In this document: positions 1 to 8,095 of the stretch, piece after piece
Numbering within the stretch: the first letter of the stretch is position 1
Layout: each line of letters opens with the position of its first letter
Source: Marinobacterium sp. LSUCC0821
Lineage (GTDB): Bacteria > Pseudomonadota > Gammaproteobacteria > Pseudomonadales > Balneatricaceae
NCBI RefSeq assembly: GCF_012848475.1
Contig: NZ_CP051666.1
Span: 2,135,501 to 2,199,500, forward strand
Length of the DNA stretch: 64,000 nucleotides
Reading direction: 5' to 3'
Notes under the pieces: generated by a model
The model's database searches: none
What the model saw: the letters and a program-made list of their open reading frames with translations, nothing else
Told to the model about the DNA's origin: nothing
Made by a program: the position numbers and the translations under genes

Positions 1-107
1 TATCGTCGTTTGCAACTATAACTGTGTGATGAGGGATTAACGAGAATCATCACATTCTCGACATGCACCTAAGGGTTCGTAATCAGCGTCGAATCCAAGT
101 CACCCCC
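1..107 (-). ncRNA. ssrA: tmRNA (SsrA), 5' part, cut by window edge
   Basis: On the minus strand the sequence starts GGGGGTGACTTGGATTCGACG, the tRNA-like 5' end typical of tmRNA, followed by the AGGTGCATG block and a stem-loop. The tag reading frame opens at about 13 with GCA AAC GAC GAT, i.e. Ala-Asn-Asp-Asp, matching the usual AND- start of proteobacterial degradation tags. The rest of the tag and the 3' half lie before position 1. tmRNA rescues stalled ribosomes together with SmpB, whose gene is immediately upstream on the same strand. The 5' end at 107 is inferred by alignment from memory with Pseudomonas and E. coli tmRNA. Confidence 0.93.
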
Positions 108-117
108 AGAACGGGTC

Positions 118-145
118 ATTATAGAGTGTGCGAGTAACGTTACAA
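118..145 (-). promoter_or_regulatory. ssrA sigma70 promoter
   Basis: On the minus strand TTGTAA (145-140) and a perfect TATAAT (123-118) are separated by 16 bp. A start about 7 nt downstream would give a few extra 5' nucleotides before the mature tmRNA end at 107, consistent with RNase P maturation as in E. coli. It lies directly after the smpB stop codon. Confidence 0.65.
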
Positions 146-148
146 GCG

Positions 149-625
149 TTATTGGTTTTTGCTTAAAACTCGCTGTTTCTCGCGATTCCAATCGCGCTCT
201 TTTTCAGTTGCGCGTTTGTCGTGAAGTTTCTTACCTTTGGCAAGGCCAACTTCACATTTGATACGTCCCTCTTTCCAGTAGATTGAGAGAGCAACACAGG
301 TGTAGCCTTTTGCTTCCACGGCTCCCGCTAAGCGGTTGAGCTCTGTGCGGTGCATCAGAAGCTTACGTGGGCGCACAGGGTCGGCTACTACATGGGTACA
401 AGCTGTTTTAAGTGGTGAGAAGTGTGAGCCAAGGAGCCAAGCTTCACCATTTTTGAAGTCGATGTAGGACTCTACCAGTTGTGCACGACCTTCCCTGAGG
501 CTTTTCACCTCCCATCCGGTTAGGACAAGTCCAGCTTCGAACTTGTTCTCTATCGTGTACTCAAAGCGAGCTCGCTTGTTTTGGCAGATGGTGTTGCCAC
601 CGGGTGCCTTCTTCTTTTTAGCCAT
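149..625 (-). CDS. smpB: SsrA-binding protein SmpB
   Basis: 158 residues, the usual SmpB length. The protein binds the tRNA-like domain of tmRNA and takes it to stalled ribosomes for trans-translation. Recognisable family blocks are [11 protein letters not shown] near the start, [30 protein letters not shown], and the basic C-terminal tail with [10 protein letters not shown]. The tmRNA gene follows on the same strand, a frequent pairing. The ATG at 625 has no Shine-Dalgarno sequence, and a perfect TATAAT lies only 7 nt upstream, so the message may be leaderless. Function is certain from the family; the leaderless reading is inference. Confidence 0.97.
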   Translation of the reverse strand: MAKKKKAPGGNTICQNKRARFEYTIENKFEAGLVLTGWEVKSLREGRAQLVESYIDFKNGEAWLLGSHFSPLKTACTHVVADPVRPRKLLMHRTELNRLAGAVEAKGYTCVALSIYWKEGRIKCEVGLAKGKKLHDKRATEKERDWNREKQRVLSKNQ

Positions 626-632
626 GGCGCGG

Positions 633-638
633 ATTATA
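633..638 (-). promoter_or_regulatory. Candidate -10 box of smpB
   Basis: Minus-strand TATAAT at 638-633 is separated from the smpB ATG (625) by the seven bases CCGCGCC. No convincing -35 is visible at 17 bp (TTTCTT). If used, transcription would start at or next to the A of the start codon. Confidence 0.45.
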
Positions 639-689
639 TAGAGGCGGGGCTGGCAAAGAAAGGCGTTGCTAACTTGTTGGCCTCTTCTC

Positions 690-718
690 TTGTGTGTCGA
701 TACGTTAACCGTGACAAT
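690..718 (+). promoter_or_regulatory. Candidate ratA promoter
   Basis: TTGTGT (690-695) and GACAAT (713-718) at 17-bp spacing, about 34 bp before the ratA start. Each hexamer keeps only part of the sigma70 consensus, so this is a modest prediction. Confidence 0.3.
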
Positions 719-751
719 ATGGGCACAAGTTAGTTAATAGTGTTTTGATTT

Positions 752-1183
752 ATGACGGTTGTGAATCGTACCGCCTTGGTTTTGCATACTGCAGAGCAGA
801 TGTTCGATCTGATCAATGATGTGCGTCGTTACCCAGAGTTTCTGCCCTGGTGTGCGAGTACCGAGGTCATTAGCGAAAGTGATGCGATGCTTGAGGCGAC
901 ATTGAACCTCTCTAAGGGTGGTCTTAGTTACAGTTTTACAACGCGTAATGAGTTGAAACGTCCCGCCGAGATGAAACTCTCACTGGTTGATGGGCCTTTC
1001 CAAAAATTGGAGGGTGTATGGACTTTTACTGTTCTCTCTGAAGAGGCGTGTAAGGTTGAACTTAACCTCAATTTTGAGTTCTCGGGTAAATTAACGGGTA
1101 TGGCGATGTCTAAGGTGTTTAACACTGTTGCCACCTCTTTGGTGGATGCCTTTGTTACCCGTGCTGATCAAATTTATGGATGA
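752..1183 (+). CDS. ratA: RatA / COQ10-type START-domain protein
   Basis: 143 residues, one SRPBCC/START-like domain as in E. coli RatA (YfjG) and eukaryotic Coq10. Visible family features are the N-terminal MFDLINDVRRYPEFLPWC block and the C-terminal amphipathic helix around FNTVATSLVDAFVTRA. RatA was described as a toxin that blocks 70S assembly, while Coq10 homologues bind ubiquinone, so the physiological role is debated. It is followed after 8 bp by ratB, the standard pair, and lies divergent from smpB as in E. coli. The start ATG is preceded by an A/T-rich leader with no strong ribosome site. Confidence 0.9.
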   Translation: MTVVNRTALVLHTAEQMFDLINDVRRYPEFLPWCASTEVISESDAMLEATLNLSKGGLSYSFTTRNELKRPAEMKLSLVDGPFQKLEGVWTFTVLSEEACKVELNLNFEFSGKLTGMAMSKVFNTVATSLVDAFVTRADQIYG

Positions 1184-1191
1184 GGTGATCG

Positions 1192-1494
1192 GTGATTAAA
1201 GTTGAAGTGGCTTACGCGTTGCCTACAGAGCAGAAAATAATCTCTTTGCAGGTCGAAGAGGGAACAACTGTCTATGAAGCGGTAGCACGTTCTAAGATTG
1301 TTGATCTGTTCCCGCAGATTGATATCAATACCGACTCAATGGGTATATTCAGTCGAGCGATAACCGATCCCAAAGCGGAAATCTTGCGTGAGGGTGATAG
1401 GGTTGAGATCTATCGCCCATTGATTGCCGACCCCAAAGAGGTGCGAGCTAAGCGAGCAGCGCAGAAAAAAGCAGAAAACGAAAAGGCCAAGTAG
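1192..1494 (+). CDS. ratB: RnfH/RatB family ubiquitin-like-fold protein
   Basis: 100 residues starting at GTG with the spacing GAGGTGATCG upstream that overlaps the ratA stop. The protein has the RnfH pattern: IKVEVAYALP at the N-terminus and GDRVEIYRPL.ADPKEVR near the C-terminus, then a lysine/alanine-rich tail. The family adopts a beta-grasp fold and is found either with rnf electron-transport genes or, as here, paired with ratA. The biochemical role is unknown. The close spacing with ratA implies a bicistronic message. Confidence 0.9.
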   Translation: MIKVEVAYALPTEQKIISLQVEEGTTVYEAVARSKIVDLFPQIDINTDSMGIFSRAITDPKAEILREGDRVEIYRPLIADPKEVRAKRAAQKKAENEKAK

Positions 1495-1505
1495 ATACTT
1501 GGCCT
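1481..1505 (-). terminator. Intrinsic terminator of bamE
   Basis: AGGCCAAG/CTTGGCCT (1484-1491/1498-1505) with a six-base loop that contains the ratB stop codon. On the minus strand it is followed by TTTTCG, so it best serves bamE. On the plus strand no U-tract follows. Confidence 0.5.
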
Positions 1506-1530
1506 ATTGCATATAGTTGGGCTTAACAGC

Positions 1531-1851
1531 TTAGTTTGGCTTGTAATCGCCTTCTAGTCGCACCAACCGTTCATTGTCAAAGTAGACGCTGAACTGGCGT
1601 AACTCAACCACCTTATCTTCTTTAACCATCTGGTAAACGTAGTCCCAGCGGTTTTTGTTAAAGGTGTCAGTTAATAGAGGTGTGCCTAGTACATAACGTA
1701 CTTGGCTTGGCGTCATGCCAGGACGCAATTCGTCCACCATCTCTTGAGTAATATGGTTACCCTGCGGTACGTCCATCTTGTAGACACCAGGGAAATAGGT
1801 ACAACCGCTGATTAAAAGAGCGGCAAAAGATCCAACGATTAGCTTACGCAT
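1531..1851 (-). CDS. bamE: Outer-membrane assembly lipoprotein BamE (SmpA/OmlA)
   Basis: 106 residues. The N-terminus MRKLIVGSFAALLISGC is a lipoprotein signal with lipobox LISGC; Cys17 would be lipidated. The mature part shows the SmpA/OmlA domain: ITQEMVDELRPGMTPSQVRYVLGTPLL and a following W-containing strand. BamE is a periplasmic, outer-membrane-tethered subunit of the BAM beta-barrel insertion complex. It is convergent with ratAB and divergent from fur, an arrangement common in gammaproteobacteria. Confidence 0.95.
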   Translation of the reverse strand: MRKLIVGSFAALLISGCTYFPGVYKMDVPQGNHITQEMVDELRPGMTPSQVRYVLGTPLLTDTFNKNRWDYVYQMVKEDKVVELRQFSVYFDNERLVRLEGDYKPN

Positions 1852-1939
1852 CGGTTTAAAGCTTCCACTTTGTTCCGTAACAATGAATAATCGAGTCTAA
1901 CATTGCTTGTTATTAATCGACTAGTTACAGATTCAATTT

Positions 1940-2365
1940 ATGCCATTAGATAGCCAAGAACTTCGTCGCGCCGGTCTTAAAGTGACCCTTCCGCGTGTAA
2001 AAATTTATGAAATCCTTGAGGGAGGTGGTGAAGGTGACCATTTTTCCGCTGAGGATATCTATAAGATTTTGCTAGAGCAGGGTGAGGATGTTGGTCTTGC
2101 AACTGTCTATCGTGTTCTGACTCAGTTTGAAACTGCAGGATTGGTTTCACGCCACCATTTTGAGGGTGGTCACTCGGTATTTGAGTTATTGCGTGACGAA
2201 CAGCATGATCACGTTGTCTGTGTTAAGTGTGGGCGTGTTCGTGAGTTTACGGATCCTGTGCTTATCGAGCGTTTAGTTGAGATTGGTAAAGAGCTAGGTT
2301 TTGATGTGAATGACCGCACTCTCTACCTATATGGAACCTGCAGTAACGGCTGCCAAGAGGCCTAG
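1940..2365 (+). CDS. fur: Ferric uptake regulator Fur
   Basis: 141 residues. N-terminal winged helix (about 1-85) includes TLPRVKIYEIL and the recognition region GLATVYRVLTQFETAGLV; the C-terminal dimerisation/metal domain has the HDHVVCVKCGRV motif with the CxxC zinc pair and a further cysteine near the end. Fe(II)-bound Fur represses iron-uptake genes. It is divergent from bamE. I looked for a Fur box in the 88-bp intergenic gap and found only a weak partial match. Confidence 0.96.
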   Translation: MPLDSQELRRAGLKVTLPRVKIYEILEGGGEGDHFSAEDIYKILLEQGEDVGLATVYRVLTQFETAGLVSRHHFEGGHSVFELLRDEQHDHVVCVKCGRVREFTDPVLIERLVEIGKELGFDVNDRTLYLYGTCSNGCQEA

Positions 2366-2409
2366 CTTATACTCATAAGCCTTTCAGGCGCTTCCTCCAC
2401 TCCAGAGCG

Positions 2410-4101
2410 CTATGCAGATACCTTTTCGCTGCTGGCGCTTAACATCTCTTTAGCGTGTTCAAGCGTTGTGTTGGTGATCTCTAAGCCACCCAACATACGT
2501 GCAATCTCATTGACGCGCTGTTTTTCAGTCAGGGCGTTAATGCGAGTCTCAATAGTCCCAGTCTCAACTCCCTTGCTGACAAATAGATGCGTATGCCCTT
2601 GTGAGGCAACCTGCGGCTGGTGAGTTACACACATCACCTGGGCGCGTGCGCTCAGTTTGCGTAGTAGACGGCCTACTACTTCGGCGATGCCGCCACCTAT
2701 GCCCACATCAACCTCGTCAAAGATAAGAGTTGGTGTGTCGGTGGTTTGTGCCGTCACGACCTGAATGGCAAGACTTATTCGCGAGAGCTCGCCACCTGAG
2801 GCAATTTTAGCCAGTGGTTTTGCAGTTTGCCCTGCGTTAGTGCTGATGAGGAACTCAATCTCTTCTAGGCCATTTGCCGTAATGTATTTAGGGTCAACTT
2901 CGCTCACTTTGGCTGTAAATCGTGCTGAAGCCATACCTAACATTTCAAGCTGCTTATTCACCTCGCCATCCAGAACCTTAGCTGCGTCTATACGCTGCTT
3001 ACTTAGTTCACGAGCTTTGCTGATAAGTGCTTTGTAAGCTGAGTGCACCTCCGACTCAAGCACTTCGAGGTTTTCATCAACATGGCTTAGCACATCTAGT
3101 TGCTCGTTGAGTTGGTCGCGAAGCTCTGGCAGTTGCTCCGGTGCAACGCGATGTTTGCGCGCAAGGTCGTAGATTGTTGAAAGACGCTCTTCAACCTCTT
3201 GAAGTCGCTCTGGGTCTAAATCAACGCGCTGTAAGAAGTTGCTTAGCTCTCGCTCCGCCTCCTCGATTTGGATAAGTGCGGCGTTTAACATCTCTGCAGT
3301 CTGCTGAAGAGCTGGGGTATCTGCTTCCATATCGCCCAGCAGTTGTAGGGCGTGATTAACCAGCGATTGCGCATCACTCTCTTCGCCTTCACCGAGGAGA
3401 GTGGTGATTTGTTGGCCGCGAGTCAGAATGGCCCCTGCGTTGGCGAGGGTTTTCTGTTCTGCTTCTAGCTCTTCAAGTTCACCTACTTGAGGGTCTAAGC
3501 GATTTAGCTCCTCCGTTTGGTAGCTGAGGAGTTGTTGCTGCGCGTGCGCCTCTGCGCTCATATCTTGAAGGCGCTTGAGTTCTGTCTGTTTAGTCTGCCA
3601 CTGTGCGAAAAGAGTGCGCACCTCTGTTGCTGACTCATCAGCTTTTGCAAAGTTATCCAGAAGAGAACGGTGGTGATCCCGTTTCAGTAGTCGTTGGTGT
3701 TCGTGCTGGCCGTGAATATCGACAAGAATCTCGCCCAGCTCTTTAACGCGATTAAGTGGGCAGGGGTGGCCATTGATGTAGCTTCGACTTCTGCCATCGG
3801 AAGTGAGTGTTCTTCGTAGAATGCACTCGCCTGCATCTTCGGATTCAAGTTCGTTGGCCTCTAGCCACTCGCGTGCTTCGCTGAGTTTGGTGATATCGAA
3901 TGCTGCACTTATCTCTGCACGGTTTGCCCCTTCTCTGACTGAATCTGCTTCTGCTCGTTTACCAAGGGCAAGTCCTAATGCGTCTAGCATGATCGATTTG
4001 CCTGCCCCCGTTTCACCGCTGACAACGGTCATGCCGGCTTTTAGCTCTAAATCTAATGAAGAGACGATGGCGAAATTTCGAATGCTGAGAAGTGTAAGCA
4101 T
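2410..4101 (-). CDS. recN: DNA repair ATPase RecN
   Basis: 563 residues, typical for RecN, an SMC-like protein of double-strand-break repair. Walker A GETGAGKSIMLDALG is near residues 30-44, long coiled-coil segments rich in Glu/Leu/Gln occupy about 150-370, and the C-terminal lobe carries LSRISLAIQ, the Walker B TLIFDEVDVGIGG and the THQPQVAS segment. The promoter region contains a canonical LexA box, so SOS induction is expected as in E. coli. It is convergent with fur and divergent from grpE. Confidence 0.96.
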   Translation of the reverse strand: MLTLLSIRNFAIVSSLDLELKAGMTVVSGETGAGKSIMLDALGLALGKRAEADSVREGANRAEISAAFDITKLSEAREWLEANELESEDAGECILRRTLTSDGRSRSYINGHPCPLNRVKELGEILVDIHGQHEHQRLLKRDHHRSLLDNFAKADESATEVRTLFAQWQTKQTELKRLQDMSAEAHAQQQLLSYQTEELNRLDPQVGELEELEAEQKTLANAGAILTRGQQITTLLGEGEESDAQSLVNHALQLLGDMEADTPALQQTAEMLNAALIQIEEAERELSNFLQRVDLDPERLQEVEERLSTIYDLARKHRVAPEQLPELRDQLNEQLDVLSHVDENLEVLESEVHSAYKALISKARELSKQRIDAAKVLDGEVNKQLEMLGMASARFTAKVSEVDPKYITANGLEEIEFLISTNAGQTAKPLAKIASGGELSRISLAIQVVTAQTTDTPTLIFDEVDVGIGGGIAEVVGRLLRKLSARAQVMCVTHQPQVASQGHTHLFVSKGVETGTIETRINALTEKQRVNEIARMLGGLEITNTTLEHAKEMLSASSEKVSA

Positions 4102-4111
4102 GGCTCAATAC

Positions 4112-4127
4112 CTGTGTATGTATACAG
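4112..4127 (-). promoter_or_regulatory. LexA (SOS) box upstream of recN
   Basis: CTGTGTATGTATACAG fits the LexA consensus CTG-N10-CAG with the expected alternating A/T centre. It is 11 bp from the recN start. A degenerate second site, CTGTATTTTTAACCAA, starts at 4131, 19 bp away; E. coli recN also has more than one LexA site. Candidate minus-strand -35 TTGGTT and -10 TATACA flank and overlap the box. Confidence 0.85.
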
Positions 4128-4194
4128 TAACTGTATTTTTAACCAATAGTACCGGTTTGTTCAATATCTATGAGCAAAAAAAACCAGGTCGGGG

Positions 4195-4222
4195 TTGAAT
4201 TTGTGTCAACCGATCCCACATA
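4195..4222 (+). promoter_or_regulatory. Heat-shock (sigma32) promoter of grpE
   Basis: TTGAAT (4195-4200), 14-bp spacer, then CCCACATA (4215-4222). This follows the sigma32 pattern CTTGAAA-N13/14-CCCCATnT. It lies 35 bp before the grpE ATG, which has GGAGAT as ribosome site. Confidence 0.65.
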
Positions 4223-4256
4223 GGAGACAAGTTAGATTTAATTCGGAGATTCTTTA

Positions 4257-4835
4257 ATGGCTAATGAAGATCAGAAGCCTGCTGAGCAGGTAGACGAAGC
4301 GGTTCAAGAAGCGCAGGTTGAAGATACTGGTGCTGTAGAGATTGAGGAGATTGTAACTATCGACTCTCTGCAGGCAGAGCTTGATGAAGCAAACCAGACA
4401 ATTGCAGAACTACAGAAGCAACTGGCTGAACTAGAGCCGCGTGCACAGGCTGAAATCGCTAACCAGCGTCGCCGTGCAGAGGCTGAAGTTGAGAAGGCTC
4501 GTAAATTTGCTGTTGAGAAGTTCGCTTCTGAGCTACTTCCAGTTATCGACAGTCTTGAGCGCGCAATCGAATCAAGTCAGGTTGAAGACGAAGTTGTTAA
4601 GCCACTGCGTGAAGGCGTTGAGATGACTCACAAGATGTTCATCGATGGCGTAGCTAAGTTCAACCTAGAAGTTGTGAATCCAGAGGGCGAAGCGTTCAAC
4701 CCTGAGCACCATCAGGCGATGTCTATGGTTGAGGTTGAAGGAACTGCACCTAATACAGTGATTGCAGTGATGCAAAAGGGCTATGTATTGAATGGCCGTT
4801 TGGTTCGTCCTGCAATGGTCATGGTTTCAAAGTAA
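4257..4835 (+). CDS. grpE: Nucleotide exchange factor GrpE
   Basis: 192 residues. An acidic N-terminal tail is followed by a long coiled coil (about 40-95, DELNQTIAEL-type heptads) and the C-terminal beta-wing with the family signature [15 protein letters not shown] and [16 protein letters not shown] at the end. GrpE releases ADP from DnaK and acts as a thermosensor. It heads the grpE-dnaK-dnaJ cluster, each unit with its own heat-shock promoter candidate. The ATG at 4257 has a clear ribosome site. Confidence 0.97.
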   Translation: MANEDQKPAEQVDEAVQEAQVEDTGAVEIEEIVTIDSLQAELDEANQTIAELQKQLAELEPRAQAEIANQRRRAEAEVEKARKFAVEKFASELLPVIDSLERAIESSQVEDEVVKPLREGVEMTHKMFIDGVAKFNLEVVNPEGEAFNPEHHQAMSMVEVEGTAPNTVIAVMQKGYVLNGRLVRPAMVMVSK

Positions 4836-4855
4836 GGGGAATTTATTCCGCCCCT

Positions 4856-4884
4856 CTTGATATTTAAAAGTCCGAACCCATATA
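4856..4884 (+). promoter_or_regulatory. Heat-shock (sigma32) promoter of dnaK
   Basis: CTTGATA (4856-4862), 14-bp spacer, CCCATATA (4877-4884). The -35 differs at one position from the sigma32 consensus CTTGAAA. It is 54 bp upstream of the dnaK start. A GGGG/CCCC inverted repeat (4837-4854) just before it may mark the end of the grpE transcript, but no U-tract follows. Confidence 0.65.
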
Positions 4885-4937
4885 GGGTGTAAGGAAATAG
4901 TTTAACCACCACTGGTGGAAATTTTTTGGAGATTTAC

Positions 4938-6860
4938 ATGGGTAAGATCATCGGTATTGACCTTGGTACCACCAACTCGTGTGTAGCGGTACTTGAAGGC
5001 GACAAAACTAAAGTAATTGAGAACGCAGAAGGCGATCGCACAACGCCATCGATCATTGCGTACTCTGCAGACGGCGAAACGCTTGTTGGTCAGTCGGCTA
5101 AACGTCAGGCTGTTACCAATCCAGAGAACACATTGTTCGCTATCAAGCGTCTGATCGGTCGTCGCTTCGAAGACGATGTTGTACAGAAAGATATCAAAAT
5201 GGTTCCGTACAAAATCGCTAAAGCTGACAACGGCGATGCGTGGGTAGATGTGAAGGGTAGCAAGATGGCTCCTCCACAGATCTCTGCAGAAGTTCTTAAG
5301 AAGATGAAGAAGACTGCAGAAGACTACCTTGGCGAGCCAGTAACTGAAGCAGTTATCACTGTTCCAGCATACTTCAACGACTCACAGCGCCAGGCAACTA
5401 AAGATGCTGGTAAGATTGCGGGTCTTGAAGTTAAGCGTATTATCAACGAGCCAACTGCTGCTGCCCTTGCTTACGGCATGGATAAAGCGGCGGGTGACCG
5501 TACAATCGCAGTTTACGACCTAGGTGGTGGTACTTTCGATATCTCAATCATCGAGATTGCAGACGTTGATGGTGAGCACCAGTTCGAAGTACTTGCGACT
5601 AACGGTGATACATTCCTTGGTGGTGAAGACTTCGACCTTGCGGTTATCAACTACCTAGCAGGCGAGTTTAAGAAAGAGTCTGGTATCGATCTACACAACG
5701 ATCCACTAGCTCTTCAGCGTCTAAAAGAAGCAGCTGAAAAGGCGAAAGTTGAGCTTTCATCTTCACAGTCTACTGACGTGAACTTGCCATACATCACAGC
5801 AGATGCAACAGGTCCTAAACACCTTAATGTTAAACTGAGCCGCTCTAAGCTTGAGTCACTAGTTGAAGACCTTGTACAGCGTTCACTAGAGCCATGTCGC
5901 ATTGCGCTTCAGGATGCTGGTCTATCAGCGTCTGAAATCCAGGATGTCATCCTAGTGGGTGGTCAGACTCGCATGCCAATGGTGCAGGCGAAAGTTGCTG
6001 AGTTCTTCGGTAAAGAGCCACGTAAAGATGTAAACCCAGATGAAGCAGTAGCGATGGGTGCTGCACTTCAGGGTGCGGTACTTTCTGGTGACGTTAAAGA
6101 CGTTCTTCTTCTTGACGTAACTCCGCTAACCCTAGGTATCGAAACTATGGGTGGCGTTGCTACAGCACTTATTGAGAAGAACACTACGATCCCTACTCGT
6201 AAGTCACAGGTCTTCTCAACAGCTGAAGATAACCAGACTGCTGTAACCATTCACGTAGTACAGGGTGAGCGTAAGCAGGCTGCGCAGAACAAGTCACTGG
6301 GTCGTTTCGATCTTGCAGACATTCCGCCAGCACCACGTGGCATGCCACAGGTTGAAGTAACATTCGATATCGATGCGAACGGTATCCTTAACGTATCTGC
6401 TAAAGATAAAGCGACTGGTAAAGAGCAGTCGATCGTTATCAAGGCATCTTCAGGTCTGAGCGATGATGAAGTTGAACAGATGGTTCGCGACGCTGAAGCC
6501 CACGCGGAAGAAGATAAGAAGTTCGAAGAGCTAACTGCAGCTCGCAACCAGGGTGATGCGATGGTTCACACCGCGCGTAAAACTCTGACTGATGCGGCTG
6601 ATAAAGTGACTGACGAAGAGAAAGCGGGTATTGAAGCGGCTATCACTGCACTAGAAGAGGCGCTGAAAGGCTCTGATGCTGCAGAGATCACTGCGAAGAC
6701 TGAAGCGCTAACTGAAGCAGTTTCTGCAGTTGCTCAGAAGATGTACGCAGATGCGGCCGCGCAGGGTGAAGCTGGCGGTGCTGAGGCTGACGCAGCTCGC
6801 GATGCGGGTGATGATGTTGTTGATGCTGAATTCGAAGAAGTCAAAGACGACAAGAAATAA
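4938..6860 (+). CDS. dnaK: Hsp70 chaperone DnaK
   Basis: 640 residues from ATG 4938, chosen over an in-frame TTG at 4926 because the TTGGAG ribosome site lies there and [16 protein letters not shown] is the universal N-terminus. Nucleotide-binding domain has [38 protein letters not shown] and [12 protein letters not shown]; the substrate domain carries [13 protein letters not shown]; the C-terminal lid ends in the acidic EEVKDDKK tail. DnaK folds and refolds proteins in the cytoplasm with DnaJ and GrpE, both encoded next to it. Confidence 0.99.
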   Translation: MGKIIGIDLGTTNSCVAVLEGDKTKVIENAEGDRTTPSIIAYSADGETLVGQSAKRQAVTNPENTLFAIKRLIGRRFEDDVVQKDIKMVPYKIAKADNGDAWVDVKGSKMAPPQISAEVLKKMKKTAEDYLGEPVTEAVITVPAYFNDSQRQATKDAGKIAGLEVKRIINEPTAAALAYGMDKAAGDRTIAVYDLGGGTFDISIIEIADVDGEHQFEVLATNGDTFLGGEDFDLAVINYLAGEFKKESGIDLHNDPLALQRLKEAAEKAKVELSSSQSTDVNLPYITADATGPKHLNVKLSRSKLESLVEDLVQRSLEPCRIALQDAGLSASEIQDVILVGGQTRMPMVQAKVAEFFGKEPRKDVNPDEAVAMGAALQGAVLSGDVKDVLLLDVTPLTLGIETMGGVATALIEKNTTIPTRKSQVFSTAEDNQTAVTIHVVQGERKQAAQNKSLGRFDLADIPPAPRGMPQVEVTFDIDANGILNVSAKDKATGKEQSIVIKASSGLSDDEVEQMVRDAEAHAEEDKKFEELTAARNQGDAMVHTARKTLTDAADKVTDEEKAGIEAAITALEEALKGSDAAEITAKTEALTEAVSAVAQKMYADAAAQGEAGGAEADAARDAGDDVVDAEFEEVKDDKK

Positions 6861-6871
6861 GCACTGCAATT

Positions 6872-6894
6872 AGAGGTGCATGAGCGCCTCTTTT
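6872..6894 (+). terminator. Hairpin after dnaK, probable partial terminator
   Basis: AGAGGTGC/GCGCCTCT (6872-6879/6884-6891), loop ATGA, one G:U pair, followed by TTTT then A/C. The short U-tract suggests partial termination, which would lower dnaJ relative to dnaK. Confidence 0.5.
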
Positions 6895-6907
6895 ACACCA
6901 CATCAAC

Positions 6908-6935
6908 AGCGCGGGGGTCTTTACTCCCGCGTTGT
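6908..6935 (+). other. Second dnaK-dnaJ intercistronic hairpin
   Basis: A GCGGG...CCCGC stem, extended by flanking CAAC/GTTG (about 6904-6935), in the 107-bp gap before dnaJ. No U-run follows. It may protect the dnaK message from 3' exonucleases. Confidence 0.35.
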
Positions 6936-6967
6936 CATATTCAAGACCTAGAGGCTGAAAAGCAGGC

Positions 6968-8095
6968 ATGGATAAGCAAGATTACTATGAGTTGTTAGAT
7001 GTTCCACGCGATGCATCTGACCGCGATATCAAGAAGGCGTACCGTCGTCTGGCGATGAAATATCATCCAGACCGTAACCCTGATGACAAAGATGCTGAGT
7101 TGAAGTTCAAAGAGATCAACGAAGCCTACGAAGTACTATCGGATGCGCAGAAGAAAGCTGCCTATGATCAATTTGGCCACGCTGGTGTAAATGGCCAAGG
7201 CGGAATGGGCGGTGGCGGCTTTGAAGGCGGCTTCGGCGATATCTTCGGTGATGTATTCGGTGACATCTTTGGTGGCGGCGGTGGTGGCCGTCGTCGTTCA
7301 AGTGTTCGTCGTGGCGCAGATCTTCGTTATAACCTAGACCTAAGCCTTGAAGAGGCTGTGCGCGGTTGTGAAAAGACACTAAAAGTTCCTACTTACGTTT
7401 CGTGTGAAACGTGTGACGGTAGCGGTGCTAAACCAGGCACGTCAGCGAAAACCTGTGGTACCTGTGGTGGTGCCGGTCAGGTGCGTATGCAGCAAGGTTT
7501 CTTCGCTGTACAGCAGACCTGTCCGAGCTGTCGTGGTGAAGGTAAGGTGATTAGCGATCCTTGTGGTACCTGTCATGGTCAGGGTCGCACTCAGAAAACT
7601 AAAACGCTTCAGGTTAAAATTCCTGCAGGTGTTGATACCGGTGACCGTATCCGCCTAGGTGGTGAAGGTGAAGCGGGTGCCCATGGCGGTCCTGCGGGCG
7701 ATCTCTACGTTCAGGTGAGTGTGAAAGATCACCCAATCTTTGAACGTGACGGAGCTCATCTGTACTGTGAAGTGCCTATCAGTATCGTTGATGCTGCACT
7801 GGGTGGTGAGTTGGATGTGCCAACTCTGGATGGTCGCGTTAAACTTAAGATCCCTGCTGAAACGCAGACGGGTAAAATGTTCAGGCTGCGCGGTAAGGGT
7901 ATAAAACCAGTGCGCGGCGGTTCACTAGGTGATCTAATGGTGAAAGTGGTTGTTGAAACCCCTGTAAGTCTTACAGCTCGTCAGAAAGAGCTGCTACAGG
8001 AGTTCCAGACGGAAACTGAACAGCACCAGAAACACGGTCCGAAAAAGCATGGCTTCTTTGATACCGTTAAGAAATTCTTTGAGGATATGACCTAG
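6968..8095 (+). CDS. dnaJ: Hsp40 co-chaperone DnaJ
   Basis: 375 residues. J domain (1-70) with the HPD tripeptide in [10 protein letters not shown]; Gly/Phe-rich linker (about 75-110) with GGGGF and FGDIFG repeats; zinc domain with four CxxCxGxG modules ([32 protein letters not shown]); C-terminal substrate domains. It stimulates DnaK ATPase and delivers substrates. The stop codon TAG shares its G with the GTG of cysE, so the two are translationally linked. Confidence 0.98.
   Translation: MDKQDYYELLDVPRDASDRDIKKAYRRLAMKYHPDRNPDDKDAELKFKEINEAYEVLSDAQKKAAYDQFGHAGVNGQGGMGGGGFEGGFGDIFGDVFGDIFGGGGGGRRRSSVRRGADLRYNLDLSLEEAVRGCEKTLKVPTYVSCETCDGSGAKPGTSAKTCGTCGGAGQVRMQQGFFAVQQTCPSCRGEGKVISDPCGTCHGQGRTQKTKTLQVKIPAGVDTGDRIRLGGEGEAGAHGGPAGDLYVQVSVKDHPIFERDGAHLYCEVPISIVDAALGGELDVPTLDGRVKLKIPAETQTGKMFRLRGKGIKPVRGGSLGDLMVKVVVETPVSLTARQKELLQEFQTETEQHQKHGPKKHGFFDTVKKFFEDMT

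Noticed and set aside
752-1494. ratA-ratB as a classical toxin-antitoxin pair
   Set aside because: Despite the names, RatB is not established as an antitoxin, and the pair is a conserved chromosomal fixture.
1870-1900. Fur box in front of fur
   Set aside because: ACAATGAATAATC matches only part of the 19-bp consensus and needs a one-base shift.
4837-4862. Terminator after grpE
   Set aside because: GGGG/CCCC stem lacks a U-tract and is immediately followed by the dnaK heat-shock promoter.
4926-4937. TTG start of dnaK at 4926
   Set aside because: The TTGGAG there is the ribosome site; the conserved start MGKIIGIDL is at 4938.
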